The notes under the pieces were generated by a model, which had not been told where the DNA came from, searched no databases, and saw only the letters and a list, made by a program, of their open reading frames with translations. This document shows positions 49,147 through 59,672 of a DNA stretch of 64,000 nt, in pieces. The stretch's first letter is position 1, and every line of letters begins with the position of its first letter. The stretch spans positions 501,314,556-501,378,555 of the forward strand of contig NC_053392.1 in assembly GCF_905171765.1 (NCBI RefSeq). The letters run 5' to 3'. The translations under genes were made by a program, and so were the position numbers. This DNA comes from Bufo bufo (taxonomy: Eukaryota; Chordata; Amphibia; Anura; Bufonidae).

Positions 49147-49433
49147 AGGGGCTGTCCAATAATTACAACTTATTATGTATCCACAGAATAGGTGATAAGT
49201 GAGTCCGAGCACTGGGACCCCCGCAATAATAAGATCGAGGGCTTCCAATCAAGCAAGTGCATTGCCACTCCATTCAAATTCATTGTACTTGCTATTTTTG
49301 GCAGTTCTATAGGCTTTTAATGGAGAAAAAGTGCACACGCTCGACTACATTTCCATACAAATAGATCCCACGGATTGGACACTTATCGCCTACCCTGTGG
49401 ATAAACGATAAGTGGTCATTGTGGACAACCCAT
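49147..49433. mobile_element. T2-like MITE (287 bp)
   Basis: TTAA at 49143-49146 and 49434-49437. Ends AGGGGCTGTCCAATAA and GTGGACAACCCAT. Inner GGTGATAAGT / CGATAAGTGG motifs. Confidence 0.65.
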
Positions 49434-49437
49434 TTAA

Positions 49438-50195
49438 GCAGGGTTTGACACATCCAAAGAGCTAGCTCTTCTGACACATACTGGAGCCGTTCCTCTATTA
49501 TTCATCCCCGTAATGTATAAACAGCAGGGTGTTAGCCTTGTCAGCACAGTACGTCCCTACACACTGGCCCTGTATGCACAGTGTCAGAATTATAGAGACG
49601 AGCTGCACTGACCCCCATTTTACGCATATATTTCTAGGAAGAATAACAGAGGAACAGCACAATCCAATACAAGTACTTACTAAAACAGACATGTCAGGAT
49701 AACCAACTGGTCCTCATTAAATATCATACTACACTACACAACATCATGGACAGTCCTACATTTTACAAACCTGCTGTAAAGACACTGCGCATGAGGCAAC
49801 ATATCACAGTATGTACGGCTTTACATGGATACTTAGTAATAGTATATGTAGGGTACATAGTCATGTGGCCACCACTGTCACATGTCCTGATGCCCCTTCG
49901 TTAGCCTTTGGCCAAGATAGATAATAAAGATTATTATTATTAGAGCACTCTACAAAAAAAGACCAGAGAACCCTTCCAGAAACAGAGAGGACCAAGTGGC
50001 ACTTTCAGGGGCGTACTGACTAGGAGGGGTATATACAATATTAATTGGAGCTCATGTACCACTCACAGGCACCTCTTTGTGAAGGTAGGTCACTAGTTAG
50101 CCTCTACTGTCTAAATGCACAAGGTTAGTATCTCTTCTTCTTCTTCTTCTTTAGTTTATGAATTTTATAGAAAAAAGGTACCCCACTGAAACAGG
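49438..50195. other. Intron with a short (TTC)n run
   Basis: Nothing gene-like. A TTC repeat of about 7 units lies at 50131-50153. Confidence 0.4.
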
Positions 50196-50203
50196 GGCTA
50201 GAG

Positions 50204-50357
50204 CAGGGATCAGCAACCTCCGGCACGCCCGTTAGTTACTACAACTCCCAGAATGCTTAATTCACTTCTATGGGAGTTAGCAGAACAGCCAAGCACGTTT
50301 GCATGCTGGGATTTGTAGTTTCACATCAGCTGGAGTCCCGAGCGTTGCTGATCCCTT
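50204..50357. mobile_element. hAT-type MITE (154 bp)
   Basis: Ends CAGGGATCAGCAACCTCCGG and, reversed, AAGGGATCAGCAACGCTCGG. Flanks GGCTAGAG (50196-50203) and AACTAGAG (50358-50365) agree in 6 of 8 bases. Interior CTACAACTCCCAG resembles 2152-2298. Confidence 0.75.
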
Positions 50358-50767
50358 AACTAGAGTGTAATATAAAGCAGGACAAGGAACATGATGAAAG
50401 ACGTGTACTAGCAAATGACCTTGTATCTGATGATCAAGTCAGACAGGAAAGAAAATTCCATTGACAAAGCATTTTATACAGTAGGTTACACTAACCAACT
50501 TGCTGTCATTTTCAGATTTTGTGTCCTGGTGATTACTGAGTCATGAAGCATCTGTGTCTTGTCTTTTCTGCTCTACCACAGAGTTCACAAGACGGCTCGA
50601 AGGAACCGATGACTAAGATGGCTATCCATCTCTTTCATAAAATTGGTAAATCCAATAATACTATCAGCACCCAATAATACATAGAACAGGTAGGTGACAG
50701 AATACTACGGTCCAAAGATACCAAAAATGGCCGCTTTTAGCTGCCTCCATTCATCCTAAAGCCTTAA

Positions 50768-51522
50768 AGGGGTTTTCCAGAATAACACAAATGCTCATGT
50801 AGTTTCCCACCTCGTGTACATCTTCCCTAGACTTTTTTTATTTGGACTCTCCTGACCCGTTTTCTCCACTCTGGTTTGTGTCCATCATGTATGCATCAGC
50901 AGTGATGGCCAGTTCGCAGTGTTCGCCAACGAACACATGCGGGCTGCCAATCTTAACTCACAAGTCCGGCGATGCACAGGTAAGCCCTTACCTGTGCCTG
51001 CGCCGCGAGCCGGTCTGAAACAAATGCGGTCACCGGGAGCAGGCAGTTCCGAGAGCAGCCGCCGGGAACTGCCTGCTCCTGGTGACCGCATTTGTTTCAG
51101 ACCAGCTCCCGACACAGGTAAGGGCTTACCTGTGCATCGCCGGACTTGTGAGTTAAGATAGCAGCCCGCATGTGTTCGTTGGCGAACACTGCGAACTGGC
51201 CATCACTGTGCATCAGTTTCTGTTGCTGCATCCAACCAAACCCATGATGCACTGCTCCCTTCTCTGCCACACCGCCAGCCCCGGCCCTAACAACACTCAG
51301 CTAGCTTTTAGCTCCTCCCACCCAGCTATTTATATAGACACTCCCTTATCACTGCCCCTGTTGCAGCTTTGACACACCCATGGACATTACATCACAGGAA
51401 ATTAGAAATAGAAGCATGGACATGGTCATGTGACCAGAATGGAAGACGAGAGCAATAAAGGAACAAGAAACACCAAAAAAATGATTATTTTAAAGGTTGT
51501 TGATGCAATCTGGAAAACCCCT
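50768..51522. mobile_element. T2-like element hosting a hAT MITE
   Basis: TTAA at 50764-50767 and 51523-51526. Ends AGGGGTTTTCCAGA and TCTGGAAAACCCCT are perfect inverted repeats. 309 bp of its 755 bp is the nested element at 50900-51208. Confidence 0.82.
50900..51208. mobile_element. hAT-type foldback MITE nested in a T2 element
   Basis: Exact 8-bp duplication TGCATCAG (50892-50899 and 51209-51216). Ends CAGTGATGGCCAGTTCGCAG and its complement are perfect. The arms cover almost the whole element, interrupted by a small asymmetry near 51000. CpG-rich. ORFs on both strands (50885-51161) are mirror images of the hairpin. Confidence 0.93.
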
Positions 51523-51526
51523 TTAA

Positions 51527-52060
51527 GTGTTTGCTGTAACCAGATACAGCTGGACGTATTGACTTGTACATGTAGCTCTACAACTTTCACCAAATACATT
51601 GTGCTTTCTTTCTGGCTTCCTTCCATGATTTTTAGCCACAAATGAATATCATATGTTAGAGCTGTTTACTTGCAATTTCCTGGGATACGATACAGGTCAT
51701 CTGTGATCTCTGCAATGGATACAATGGTGCCTAAAGGGATGACTGTGTGGTAACCTAGGACAACAACACTAAACATCTGTCTGATGATGTCACTTCATGG
51801 CCAAAAACAAACCGCACATGAGAGAGTAAAGAAGTGCAAAAAGTAAAGCTTGGAGGAAGCGGTGTAGAAAACAAAGAAACCATATAATCTCATCCAAAAC
51901 TTTTATATATCTTACACATTGTTATCCTGAGTGGCTAGACATTGTTCTGGGAGGATGGAGTTCAGGCACCCAGAATCCTCATCAATCTCTGCACTGGGTA
52001 GTATACATACTTTGCTGTTGTCCGGCCTAGGAGCTGACAACCTCATTGCTCAGAAATGCC
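51527..52060. other. Intron, nothing recognised
   Basis: No boundaries or coding signal. Confidence 0.4.
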
Positions 52061-52194
52061 CCTTAAAGGTAAAAGAATAATAAAAAATCTGCAGTCTCCC
52101 AGAGTTACTGCCCATTCCGGTCCCAGCCGATCACTCGCTTCAGCGGTCACATGTGCATGAACAGCACATTACTGCTAGTGAGATGCCGTTCAAG

Positions 52195-52482
52195 CACATG
52201 TGACTGCTGAGGCCAGTGTCGTTAAGGCACATGTGACTGCTGAGGCCAGTGCCGTTAAGGCACATGTGACTGCTGAGGCCAGTGTCGTTAAGGCACATGT
52301 GACTGCTGAGGCCAGTGCCGTTAATGCACATGTGACTGCTGAGGCCAGTGCCGTTAATGCACATGTGACTGCTGAGGCCAGTGCCGTTAAGGCACATGTG
52401 ACCGCTGAGGCCAGTGTCGTTAAGGCACATGTGACCGCTGAGGCCAGTGTTGTTAAGGCACATTTGACCGCTGAGGCCAGTG
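52195..52482. repeat. 33-bp minisatellite, about 8.7 copies
   Basis: Unit of 33 bp containing CACATGTGACTGCTGAGGCC and AGTGYCGTTAAGG. Variants: GTCGTTAAGG, GCCGTTAAGG, GCCGTTAATG, and ACTGCT versus ACCGCT. Because 33 is divisible by three, several frames stay open on both strands and give false repetitive proteins. It sits in an anuran repeat (about 52065-52545) with flanking TCAGCGGTCACATG, from which the unit seems to be amplified. Confidence 0.92.
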
Positions 52483-52859
52483 ATTGACCATAGTGGTCAA
52501 CGGACCAAGCCACTTCTGGTCTGGAATGGCGGGATTGCAGACAGGTGAGTGTGTTTTTTTTTTTTTAATGAGGCACATCTTCCAAACACTGGGGTTGTCG
52601 GCTCCTAGGACAATATCAAGATGGGATTTCAGTCTTTAAATGTGAATAAGGAATTCAACCACAAGATGTACTTAATGCCGCATAACATTTCTTTATTCAT
52701 TGGACTTTATTTACACGAGAATTCGTTTCAATAATATACTGTAATGACAGTACTGGGGTAGACCAATTTTTAGAAGTCCTACTTACTTCCGCCACATCCG
52801 GTCTCCATTGGTCTCTGCACCTGGCCCCCTCTCTACAGACAGGAATTGCGCACTACTTA

Positions 52860-53518
52860 GGGGACATTCACATAACAGATTTTGACAAGAATCTGCTTGC
52901 GGCCGCACCCTTTCTGCCTCCCATTAAGCAGCGCTGAGGATAGCAGGACGAAGGCTTATAGCCACAGCTGCGCTGAGAAGGAACATGTCCATTTTCAGTG
53001 CAGTTGCAGTTAAAGAAGAACTCCCGCCAAAAATGTGTTATTCTCTGACCTGTTAGAAAGGTGCATGATGTAATCTGTAGTGAATATAATCTTCTTGCCA
53101 GTGTCTGTATTTGTGAGTTATAACCTCCCTTCTGATCCTCAGCTGTGTCATGTGACCAGCAATCAGACCTTCCAGATAACACAGCATCTTATGTGTGGAC
53201 AGGCAGTCGGTTTATGTATTCCTATGGGGGCCTCACTCTCAGTCTCATAGGAATGAATAGAGACGTAACTGACTTCCTGTCCTGTGTCAGTTGGAGATCC
53301 GAGAGTTGGTCACATGACATCACTTTCGAGCAGGTCAGAGAATAAACATTTTGCCGGGAGTTCTACTTTAAGCCGTCGCTCCGCAATCCTCAGCACTGAC
53401 TCCATTGAAATGAATGGGAAGCAGAAAGGACGCAGCTGCCGGCAGGTTTTCTGCAAAATTTCGTCACAGTTGTCTGCGCCAAAATTTCTGCTGTAAAATC
53501 CGTCGTGTGAACGTCCCT
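52860..53518. mobile_element. TTA-target MITE split by a T2 element
   Basis: TTA at 52857-52859 and 53519-53521. Left end GGGGACATTCACATAACAGA, reversed right end AGGGACGTTCACACGACGGA. Removing the nested 53014-53367 plus one TTAA leaves about 300 bp, a usual MITE size. Confidence 0.8.
53014..53367. mobile_element. T2-like foldback MITE nested in 52860-53518
   Basis: TTAA at 53010-53013 and 53368-53371. Ends AGAAGAACTCCCGCC and GGCGGGAGT-like (CCGGGAGTTCTACT). Arms extend through GTTATTCTCTGACC and its complement. Confidence 0.82.
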
Positions 53519-53539
53519 TTAGCCGCTCAACGTTGCAAC

Positions 53540-53779
53540 TAGAGTTGAGCGAATCGACTTCGGATGAAACATCCGAAGTCGATTCGCATAAAATTTTGTT
53601 ATAATACTGTATGGAGCAGGAGCTCTGTACAGTATTAGAATGTATTGGCTCCAATGAGCCGAAGTTATTACTTCACGAAGTCTCGCGAGACTTCACATAA
53701 CTTCAGAAATTTATTTATACTGTAAAAAAAACATTTCCCAAGCTCGGGTTCGGTTCCGAAGTCGAATCGCTCCTCTCTA
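53540..53779. mobile_element. hAT-type MITE (240 bp)
   Basis: Ends TAGAGTTGAGCGAATCGACT and, reversed, TAGAGAGGAGCGATTCGACT. Flanks GTTGCAAC (53532-53539) and GTTACAAC (53780-53787) differ by one base. TAGAG ends with an 8-bp duplication fit hAT. An inner palindrome at CTTCGGATGAAACATCCGAAG adds a second hairpin. Confidence 0.85.
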
Positions 53780-54357
53780 GTTACAACCAGTGACTGTGTG
53801 CTCATTTGGACCAGGAAGCAAAGACTAGCAGGACCTTCAGAACGGGAGCAGAGGGGGGTAAGAGGACGGAAGCAGCACTTCAGTATGACATATAAATTGA
53901 CCTGACAACCCGTTTAACTACTCACTGAATGAACCCAGGTGACAGACCCCAGTATAATACCACCGCTATCAGAACTCTAGGTGAACTCCATGCCTCAGTT
54001 TCCTCATTGTTCTGCTGCTTGTAATAAATAGAAGGAATTCAGCAAATCTCCAAGAAAATCCAGAAACCACAGCAGGTGGTAATGGAAAACGACGAACCTA
54101 CTCTGGCTTTTATAACAGGATTTTATTACCTGTGAATTAAAAAAATCTTCTGATGGAAAGTGACTCATATGCATCGTGTGGCCTGGACATGCTCAATAGA
54201 AAACGTGTCATCTCCAAAATCTGTTCATGTGACCCACAGGCGCTCGGCTTGTAACCTCCTGTATGTCCATAAATCGACCAGCACTGATTTTAATCCCCTG
54301 GAAGAAAACTGTGCAGATTTCCACTGAATGACTGCAAGCAGAGATCGTGGAAACCAT

Positions 54358-54508
54358 TAGGGTCCTTTATCAAACTGGTGTTAAGTATAACTGGCTTAGT
54401 TACCCATAGCAACCATATTCCTCCTTTCATTTTGGACTGCTCCTTTGGAAAATGAAAGGTGGAATCTGGTTGCTATGGGCAACTAAGCCAGTTGATAAAT
54501 GACCCCAC
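54358..54508. mobile_element. Hairpin MITE, 'TGGCTTAGTTGCCCATAGCAACC' family
   Basis: Left end GGGTCCTTTATCAAACTGG after TTA, right end CCAGTTGATAAATGACCC. Arms share ACTGGCTTAGTT and CCCATAGCAACCA. A second copy is at 54745-54900. Confidence 0.72.
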
Positions 54509-54744
54509 ATAAGTAGTTAATTACAGTTTCCAAGTCTTTTATATTGATGGCTTATCTTCAGGATTGGTCATCAATACCTAATCAGTGGGGATTCGACTCC
54601 TCAGCTATTTTTTTGTATCTCCAGCATCAGACATTGGCACTGGATATACACACTTCCATCTACTGCGCAGTAAAGCGGTGCTGCCAGTGACATGTATTGT
54701 TCTGCAGCAACCACCCCCGTCCACTACACAGTGGTGTAAGGTGG

Positions 54745-54900
54745 TGGAAAGGAAACCTGGCTTAGCTGCCCATAGCAACCAATCAGATTCCACCTTTCAT
54801 TTTCAAAAGGAGCTCTGAAAAATGAAAGGTGGGACTTGATTGGTTGCTATGGGCAACTAAGCCAGTTCTACTTCACACCAGTTTTGATAAATCTCCCCCA
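54745..54900. mobile_element. Second copy of the same hairpin MITE, left end lost
   Basis: CTTAGCTGCCCATAGCAACC pairs with GGTTGCTATGGGCAACTAAG. Right end CAGTTTTGATAAATCTCCCC. The left terminus is replaced by other sequence near 54735. Confidence 0.65.
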
Positions 54901-55031
54901 CTTAGTGGATAGAACTGTGCAGCTCTGGCTGCAGAAAAACAGCTGATTGGTGCTGGTGCTGGGAGTCAGATCCCTCTAATCAGATACTGGTGACCCATCC
55001 ATTTTCCTTCACTGCTATAGGTCAACTTTAA

Positions 55032-55386
55032 AGGAAATCTGTCAGGAAATCAGGATAATTGCTGTTGAAGTAAAGCCATGGCCTGATAGCACTTAGTACC
55101 TTATTTCCAGATGTGCCTTTGTTTCAGAAATAGATGTCTTCTTTCCTCTGAAAATCCAGTTTATTTGGTATGCAAATGAGCCAGTAAAGTGAAGGGGCAG
55201 GGAAGGGGACGCGGTTACCGTGACTTGAAGCAAGGAGGCCGCTGCCCCCGTGACTGGAGAAGCGCGCCGGGCAGGGGATAAAACAACGTTTTCAGTACTT
55301 TTGCTGCATCTGCCTTCAGGATGAAAGGCATCATCAGAAGAAACCCACTGCGGCTTGGGATGGTTTTAGGAGGTGACAGGTTCCCT
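55032..55386. mobile_element. T2-like element (355 bp)
   Basis: TTAA at 55028-55031 and 55387-55390. Ends AGGAAATCTGTCAGG and GGTGACAGGTTCCCT. Abuts the next element within its right TTAA. Confidence 0.68.
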
Positions 55387-55389
55387 TTA

Positions 55390-55750
55390 AGGTGGGTTTA
55401 GACGCTCTGATGTACAGCCGATTGGTGGTAAGGAAGTGTTCCTTTCCGACAGTCGGCTGCTCGTTCAGTGAAGGAGACTGCTGCATTTACATGTGGTGAT
55501 CACCTCTACAGTATGAGGACGAGGGATAACTATCGCGATCGCTCGTCCCCATACAGCTGCACTCTTTCAGGCAGAAGATAGCTGTTTGGACCACACGATC
55601 TGCTGCCCAGGAACGATGATTTATGAGCCTGCACGAACAGGATCACCCGATGACTCATTGACGGCACATCTACATGGGCAGATTGTCGTGAACAAGCATT
55701 GGCAGGAAGGTTAGTTCCCGATAATCTGCCCGGGCCATGTAAATCCACCT
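55390..55750. mobile_element. TA-target MITE, family A (361 bp)
   Basis: TA at 55388-55389 and 55751-55752. Left end AGGTGGGTTTAGACG, reversed right end AGGTGGATTTACATGGCCC. Body blocks (GCTCGTTCA, GATCACC) match 14587-14915 in the opposite order, so it is inverted relative to that copy. Confidence 0.78.
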
Positions 55751-55792
55751 TACCGGTCCTTCTGGAATTAATACATTTGGAGATATTAGGAC

Positions 55793-56039
55793 AAGGGATG
55801 AGCGAACTTGAGTTTTACAAATTCAAGTTTTCCTACAATTCTGATATGGATTCCGTTACCACAGGCCATAACAGAATTCTTTGACGGAATGCAGAACGGA
55901 ATGCCTTTAAGAGGCATTCTGTTATAATAGAAATCGTTATGCAGGAGTCATAGAATTCCGTTATGGCTCGTGGTATCGGAATCCATATCGGAATTGTAAT
56001 AAAACCCGAACATGTAAAACACTAGTTCGCTCATCTCTA
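55793..56039. mobile_element. hAT-type MITE with exact 8-bp duplication
   Basis: 247 bp flanked by ATTAGGAC at 55785-55792 and 56040-56047. Ends AAGGGATGAGCGAACTTGAG and, reversed, TAGAGATGAGCGAACTAGTG. Arms continue through GATATGGATTCCG. Confidence 0.92.
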
Positions 56040-56065
56040 ATTAGGACAACTTCAAGGACTAAGTG

Positions 56066-56340
56066 GCACATTTATCAAGACAAGTGTTTTGGATGCCAGT
56101 CCTAATAATGGATCGCCTTTCTGTCTTACATTTAGACCATTTTCTACACCTGAGACAGGCATAGAAAATGATGAATGAGACAGGGCTTCCGGCCCGTCCC
56201 CTTCTCCACCCACGCTATGCCCCCTTTTTTAGACCTGGAGTGAGCGGGGACGAAGTTGCAAATTCTGCCACAACATTGCATGCAACAGAATCTACACCAG
56301 ATAAACGCCACAAAAGTGGCGCATATCTGCTGTAAATGAC
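56066..56340. repeat. MITE relic with ATTTATCAAGAC terminus
   Basis: Left end GTGGCACATTTATCAAGAC, right end near CTGTAAATGACCCCC. Interior TTCCGGCCCGTCCCC and ACGCTATGCCCCC match the relic at 13155-13370. Confidence 0.5.
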
Positions 56341-56344
56341 CCCC

Positions 56345-57454
56345 AAAAGCGCTCTTCATAACAGATTCTCTTAAGAAAACCTTAAGCCGTTTTGCATGGA
56401 ATACTTCTACCATGGATCGACCAAACACATCGAGCCAAGTGTTAACTGTGCCGTCTACATTGTGGATGTAATATGCTCTTTTCCATTACGTAAAGAACGG
56501 CTTTTAATAAATAATGATATTTCAATCGCTCCGAGTAGCGCCCACTAGGAAGGTAGACTGGAGAGCGCTCCTGCTTAGTACATCACTGTACGGCCAGGTT
56601 CTCACTCACTACTAAGTATCCTTATCAACTACAAGTATACAGAGTAAAAGCAATGCAAATGTGTATAAACTGCCGCTCCTTTCTCCTTTACATATTTTAA
56701 TATAAAAACTTCTTACTCCACATACAGACTGAATAATATGTAACAAACTGGACGCATGAGGTGTGCAAGCGTTACCAGGACTGTGGATCTCACTCTTATC
56801 TTCCATGCCTGCCTGGTCAATATTTGCAGAGCTTTATATTACCATGTGTTACAAAGCAGAGCTGACAAATAGAGGAAAGATTCCCAAGCGCGCACTACGG
56901 GCAGAATGCTTATTCCGGTGAGTGACATAATACTGTGAGCTTTCCATAGTCACATTTTCATCAAGCAGAGAATTAAAAGAGCATTGCTGTCCTTCTACAG
57001 AAACAGCTCCATGGGATGAATCTGGGATTGAGAATGAGCTCCACGGAAGCAAATGGCTCCAAGCTGCAATACTGCATAAAACCTGTAGGCAGGTGTGGCA
57101 CTGTTCCTGGGAATAAGCTTTTCTAACCCTGTACAACCTTTTTAATTCAATATACCTTTTTAGGACACTGTTTTTCTCTGTGCCATGCTGTCTGCGCCGC
57201 TCCCCTTTACTGCAATGGGAGTTACGGAAAAAGTGGAGACCACGACAACTCCTACCCCCAGCCGGCATTGGCACATGAAAGGCCGAGATGGGAATCACTC
57301 TTTAAATGTATACAGTTTCCAAAGGAGTCCCAAAAGCTGCACACAACTTAAAATCCCCACAATCTCAAATGGGCCAGTATAAATTTCAGAACTAGATTTT
57401 CTTGATATCCAAGATGTTTATGGTTAATTAAACCCATCATAAACCCAATCAGCA
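56345..57454. other. Intron, nothing recognised
   Basis: The 149-codon minus ORF at 56849-57298 has no known motif and no flanking splice signals I could defend. Confidence 0.4.
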
Positions 57455-57458
57455 TTAA

Positions 57459-58371
57459 AGGGGTTTACCAGGCTCCTATTTTGGTGACCTATCCTCAGGA
57501 TCCAATACCCTGCATCCCTACCAATCAGCTGTTCCCCGCAGCCTCCGGCACTGGAACTAGCTTTTGAATGGAGCAAGAAGGACAACTCTATTCAAAGTGT
57601 AGTGGCCATGCTAGGTTACTGCAGCTTATCTCCCAATTAAAGGGAACCTGTCACCGGGATTTTGTGTATAGGGCTGAGGACATGGGTTGCTAGATCGCCA
57701 CTACGTGAGATGAGTCCAGCATGAAGGAGCCCGGCACCGCCCCGCATCCTCAGAATCTCCTCCTTACTCCCTGACGTCAGAAAGCCAAAGCGCCGTAATC
57801 TCGCAATGCGCGAGCTATCGCATGTGCAGTGTCGTCATAGTGTTCATTCCCTGTGCTGGCATCCGCCTCAGGGAAGGAACTGCGCATGCGCTAGCTCGCG
57901 CATTGCGAGATTGCGGCGCTTTGGCTTTCTGACGTCGAGGAGCAAGGAGGAGATTCTGAGGATGTGGGGCGGTGCTGGGCTACTTCACGCTGGACTCATC
58001 TCACATATAGGACACATCTCAGGGTCATTTGCATATGGACCAAATCGTTTTTTTTTTACACAATAAAAGCACACAGAGCTATGGGGACTGGGTATTGCGG
58101 ATGTGCTAGCGGCCATCTAGCAACCCATGTCCTCAGCTCTATACATCAAATCCCGGTGACAGGTTCCCTTTAAGTAAATGGAGGTTACAGTAGCTACAGT
58201 AACCCTGCATGGCCACTAAATTTTGAACAGAGCTGTGCTTCCTGTTCCATTAAAAATGCTAGTTCTGATGGTGGAGGATGCAGGGAACAGCTGATTGGTG
58301 GGGTGTCGGGCCCCCACTGAGCAGATATTGATGACCCCATATAGGAAAACCCAGGAGCCTGGAAAACCTCT
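57459..58371. mobile_element. T2-like element split by another T2-like element
   Basis: Outer TTAA at 57455-57458 and 58372-58375. Ends AGGGGTTTACCAGGCTCC and GGAGCCTGGAAAACCTCT. Inside, AGTGGCCATGCTAGGTTACT (left) pairs with AGTAACCCTGCATGGCCACT (right) across the nested element. Confidence 0.85.
57641..58169. mobile_element. Nested T2-like foldback MITE (529 bp)
   Basis: TTAA at 57637-57640 and 58170-58173. Ends AGGGAACCTGTCACCGGGAT and its complement are perfect over 20 bases. Arms carry GAGGACATGGGTTGCTAGAT and, closer to the loop, CGCATTGCGAGATT and GCGCTTTGGCTTTCTGACGT blocks. Confidence 0.9.
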
Positions 58372-58404
58372 TTAAGTTGAGATTGTACGTTTGGAAAATG
58401 CTGT

Positions 58405-58520
58405 CCAAACATGACTATTTCATCACCAAAAGTCTAATGTACATATATGTGGAAAGTCCAAATACCCTGGACTCTGTTGAAGGAAGAAGGAAGGGTTTGT
58501 TGAATTTAAACATCCTTTGT
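58405..58520. repeat. MITE relic, CTAATGT family
   Basis: AAAGTCTAATGTACATATATG and GGGTTTGTTGAATTTAAAC blocks, as at 36200 and 59240. Confidence 0.35.
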
Positions 58521-58535
58521 TACCTTGAGACTTAA

Positions 58536-59223
58536 AGGGTTTCTATCACTTCGTTTCACCTATTTAGCTTTCAGACACTAGCGATCCGCTAGTGTCTGCT
58601 CTATCTAACCATCCTAATATAAGAGCTTATTGTCCTGCCGTTTAGCTAAAAAAATAACTTATATAGATATGCAAATGAGCCTCTAGGTGCTATGGGGGCG
58701 TGATTAGCACCTAGAGGCTCCGTCTACCTTAACAAACTGCCGCCGCCCAGCGCGTCCCTCCAGCCCGCCCATCTCCTCCGGAATGCGATGCTCCTCGTAT
58801 TCGGCGCATGCGCAGTGAATGTCTGATCGCTTCCCTGCTCAGACATCTCCACTGCACCTGCGCCGATGACGTCATAGCGCTCCGAGGAACAGGCGCAGTG
58901 GAGATGTCTGAGCAGGGAAGCGATCAGACATTCACTGCGCATGCGCAGAACAGAGACGCGCACGGAGAGGATCGCTTCAGCTGGAGATGGGCGGGCTGGA
59001 GGGACGCGCTGGGCGGCGGCAGTTTGTTAAGGTAGACGGAGCCTCTAGGTGCTAATCACGCCCCCATAGCACCTAGAGGCTCATTTGCATATCTATATAA
59101 GTTATTTTTTTAGCTAAACGGCAGGACAATAAGCTCTTATATTAGGATGGTTAGATAGAGCAGACACTAGCAGATCGCTAGTGTCTGAAAGCTAAATAGG
59201 TGAAACGAAGTGATAGAAACCCT
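58536..59223. mobile_element. 688-bp T2-like foldback next to the exon
   Basis: TTAA at 58532-58535 and 59224-59227. Ends AGGGTTTCTATCACTTCG and its complement. Outer arms of about 240 bp (58536-58776 and 58985-59223) are almost identical, inner arms around GAATGTCTGATCGCTTCCCT add another 50 bp or so, and GCCTCTAGGTGCTA is itself a small palindrome inside each arm. The core is GC- and CpG-rich. Confidence 0.93.
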
Positions 59224-59239
59224 TTAAGCTGCTGCCTAT

Positions 59240-59560
59240 GACTGAAATAAATAGGAACATACTCTAATGTTCATTCGGATAACAGCTATTCCTCCCTACT
59301 CCCCACCTCTGGCGTCTTATCTCCCTTGAGAACAAAATTATTGGATGTTGAAATTCAACAAGACCATTCTTTCCCTCAACATCATTTGTTGCAGAGTGTT
59401 GGGAGGCCGCCATACACATAAGAAAGTTGGCCATCTCCCTGAAATTGGCAGGTTCTGCTGACCTTTCTCTTATGTGTAGGAGGATATTTAGCGTGTATTA
59501 GGAGAGATAGCCCTCTCATGTATGGCCGCCTACATCCTATTGGTTCCTTCTGACAAATCT
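59240..59560. repeat. MITE relic, CTAATGT family
   Basis: Contains ACTCTAATGTTCATTCGG, GGATGTTGAAATTCAACAAG, and a second half with inverted ACACATAAGAAAGTTGGCC / GACCTTTCTCTTATGTGT segments. Confidence 0.4.
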
Positions 59561-59672
59561 GTTTTTTGAAAATATATATATTTTTTAAAGGTGCATTCAC
59601 TTTATCCGACAACATGTACATTAAAATAACATTAGCATTGAAATTTTTTAGTTATATAGGGTACTATAGGGT

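Noticed and set aside
50885..51161. Arg/Pro-rich ORFs on both strands
   Set aside because: Produced by the two arms of the nested hAT hairpin.
52140..52513. Repetitive ORFs on both strands (HVTAEASVVKA and MCLNGTGLSSH types)
   Set aside because: The 33-bp unit is a multiple of three, so long frames arise on both strands by arithmetic.
56849..57298. 149-codon minus ORF as a possible exon
   Set aside because: No recognisable domain and no convincing splice sites. Length is possible by chance in 64 kb.
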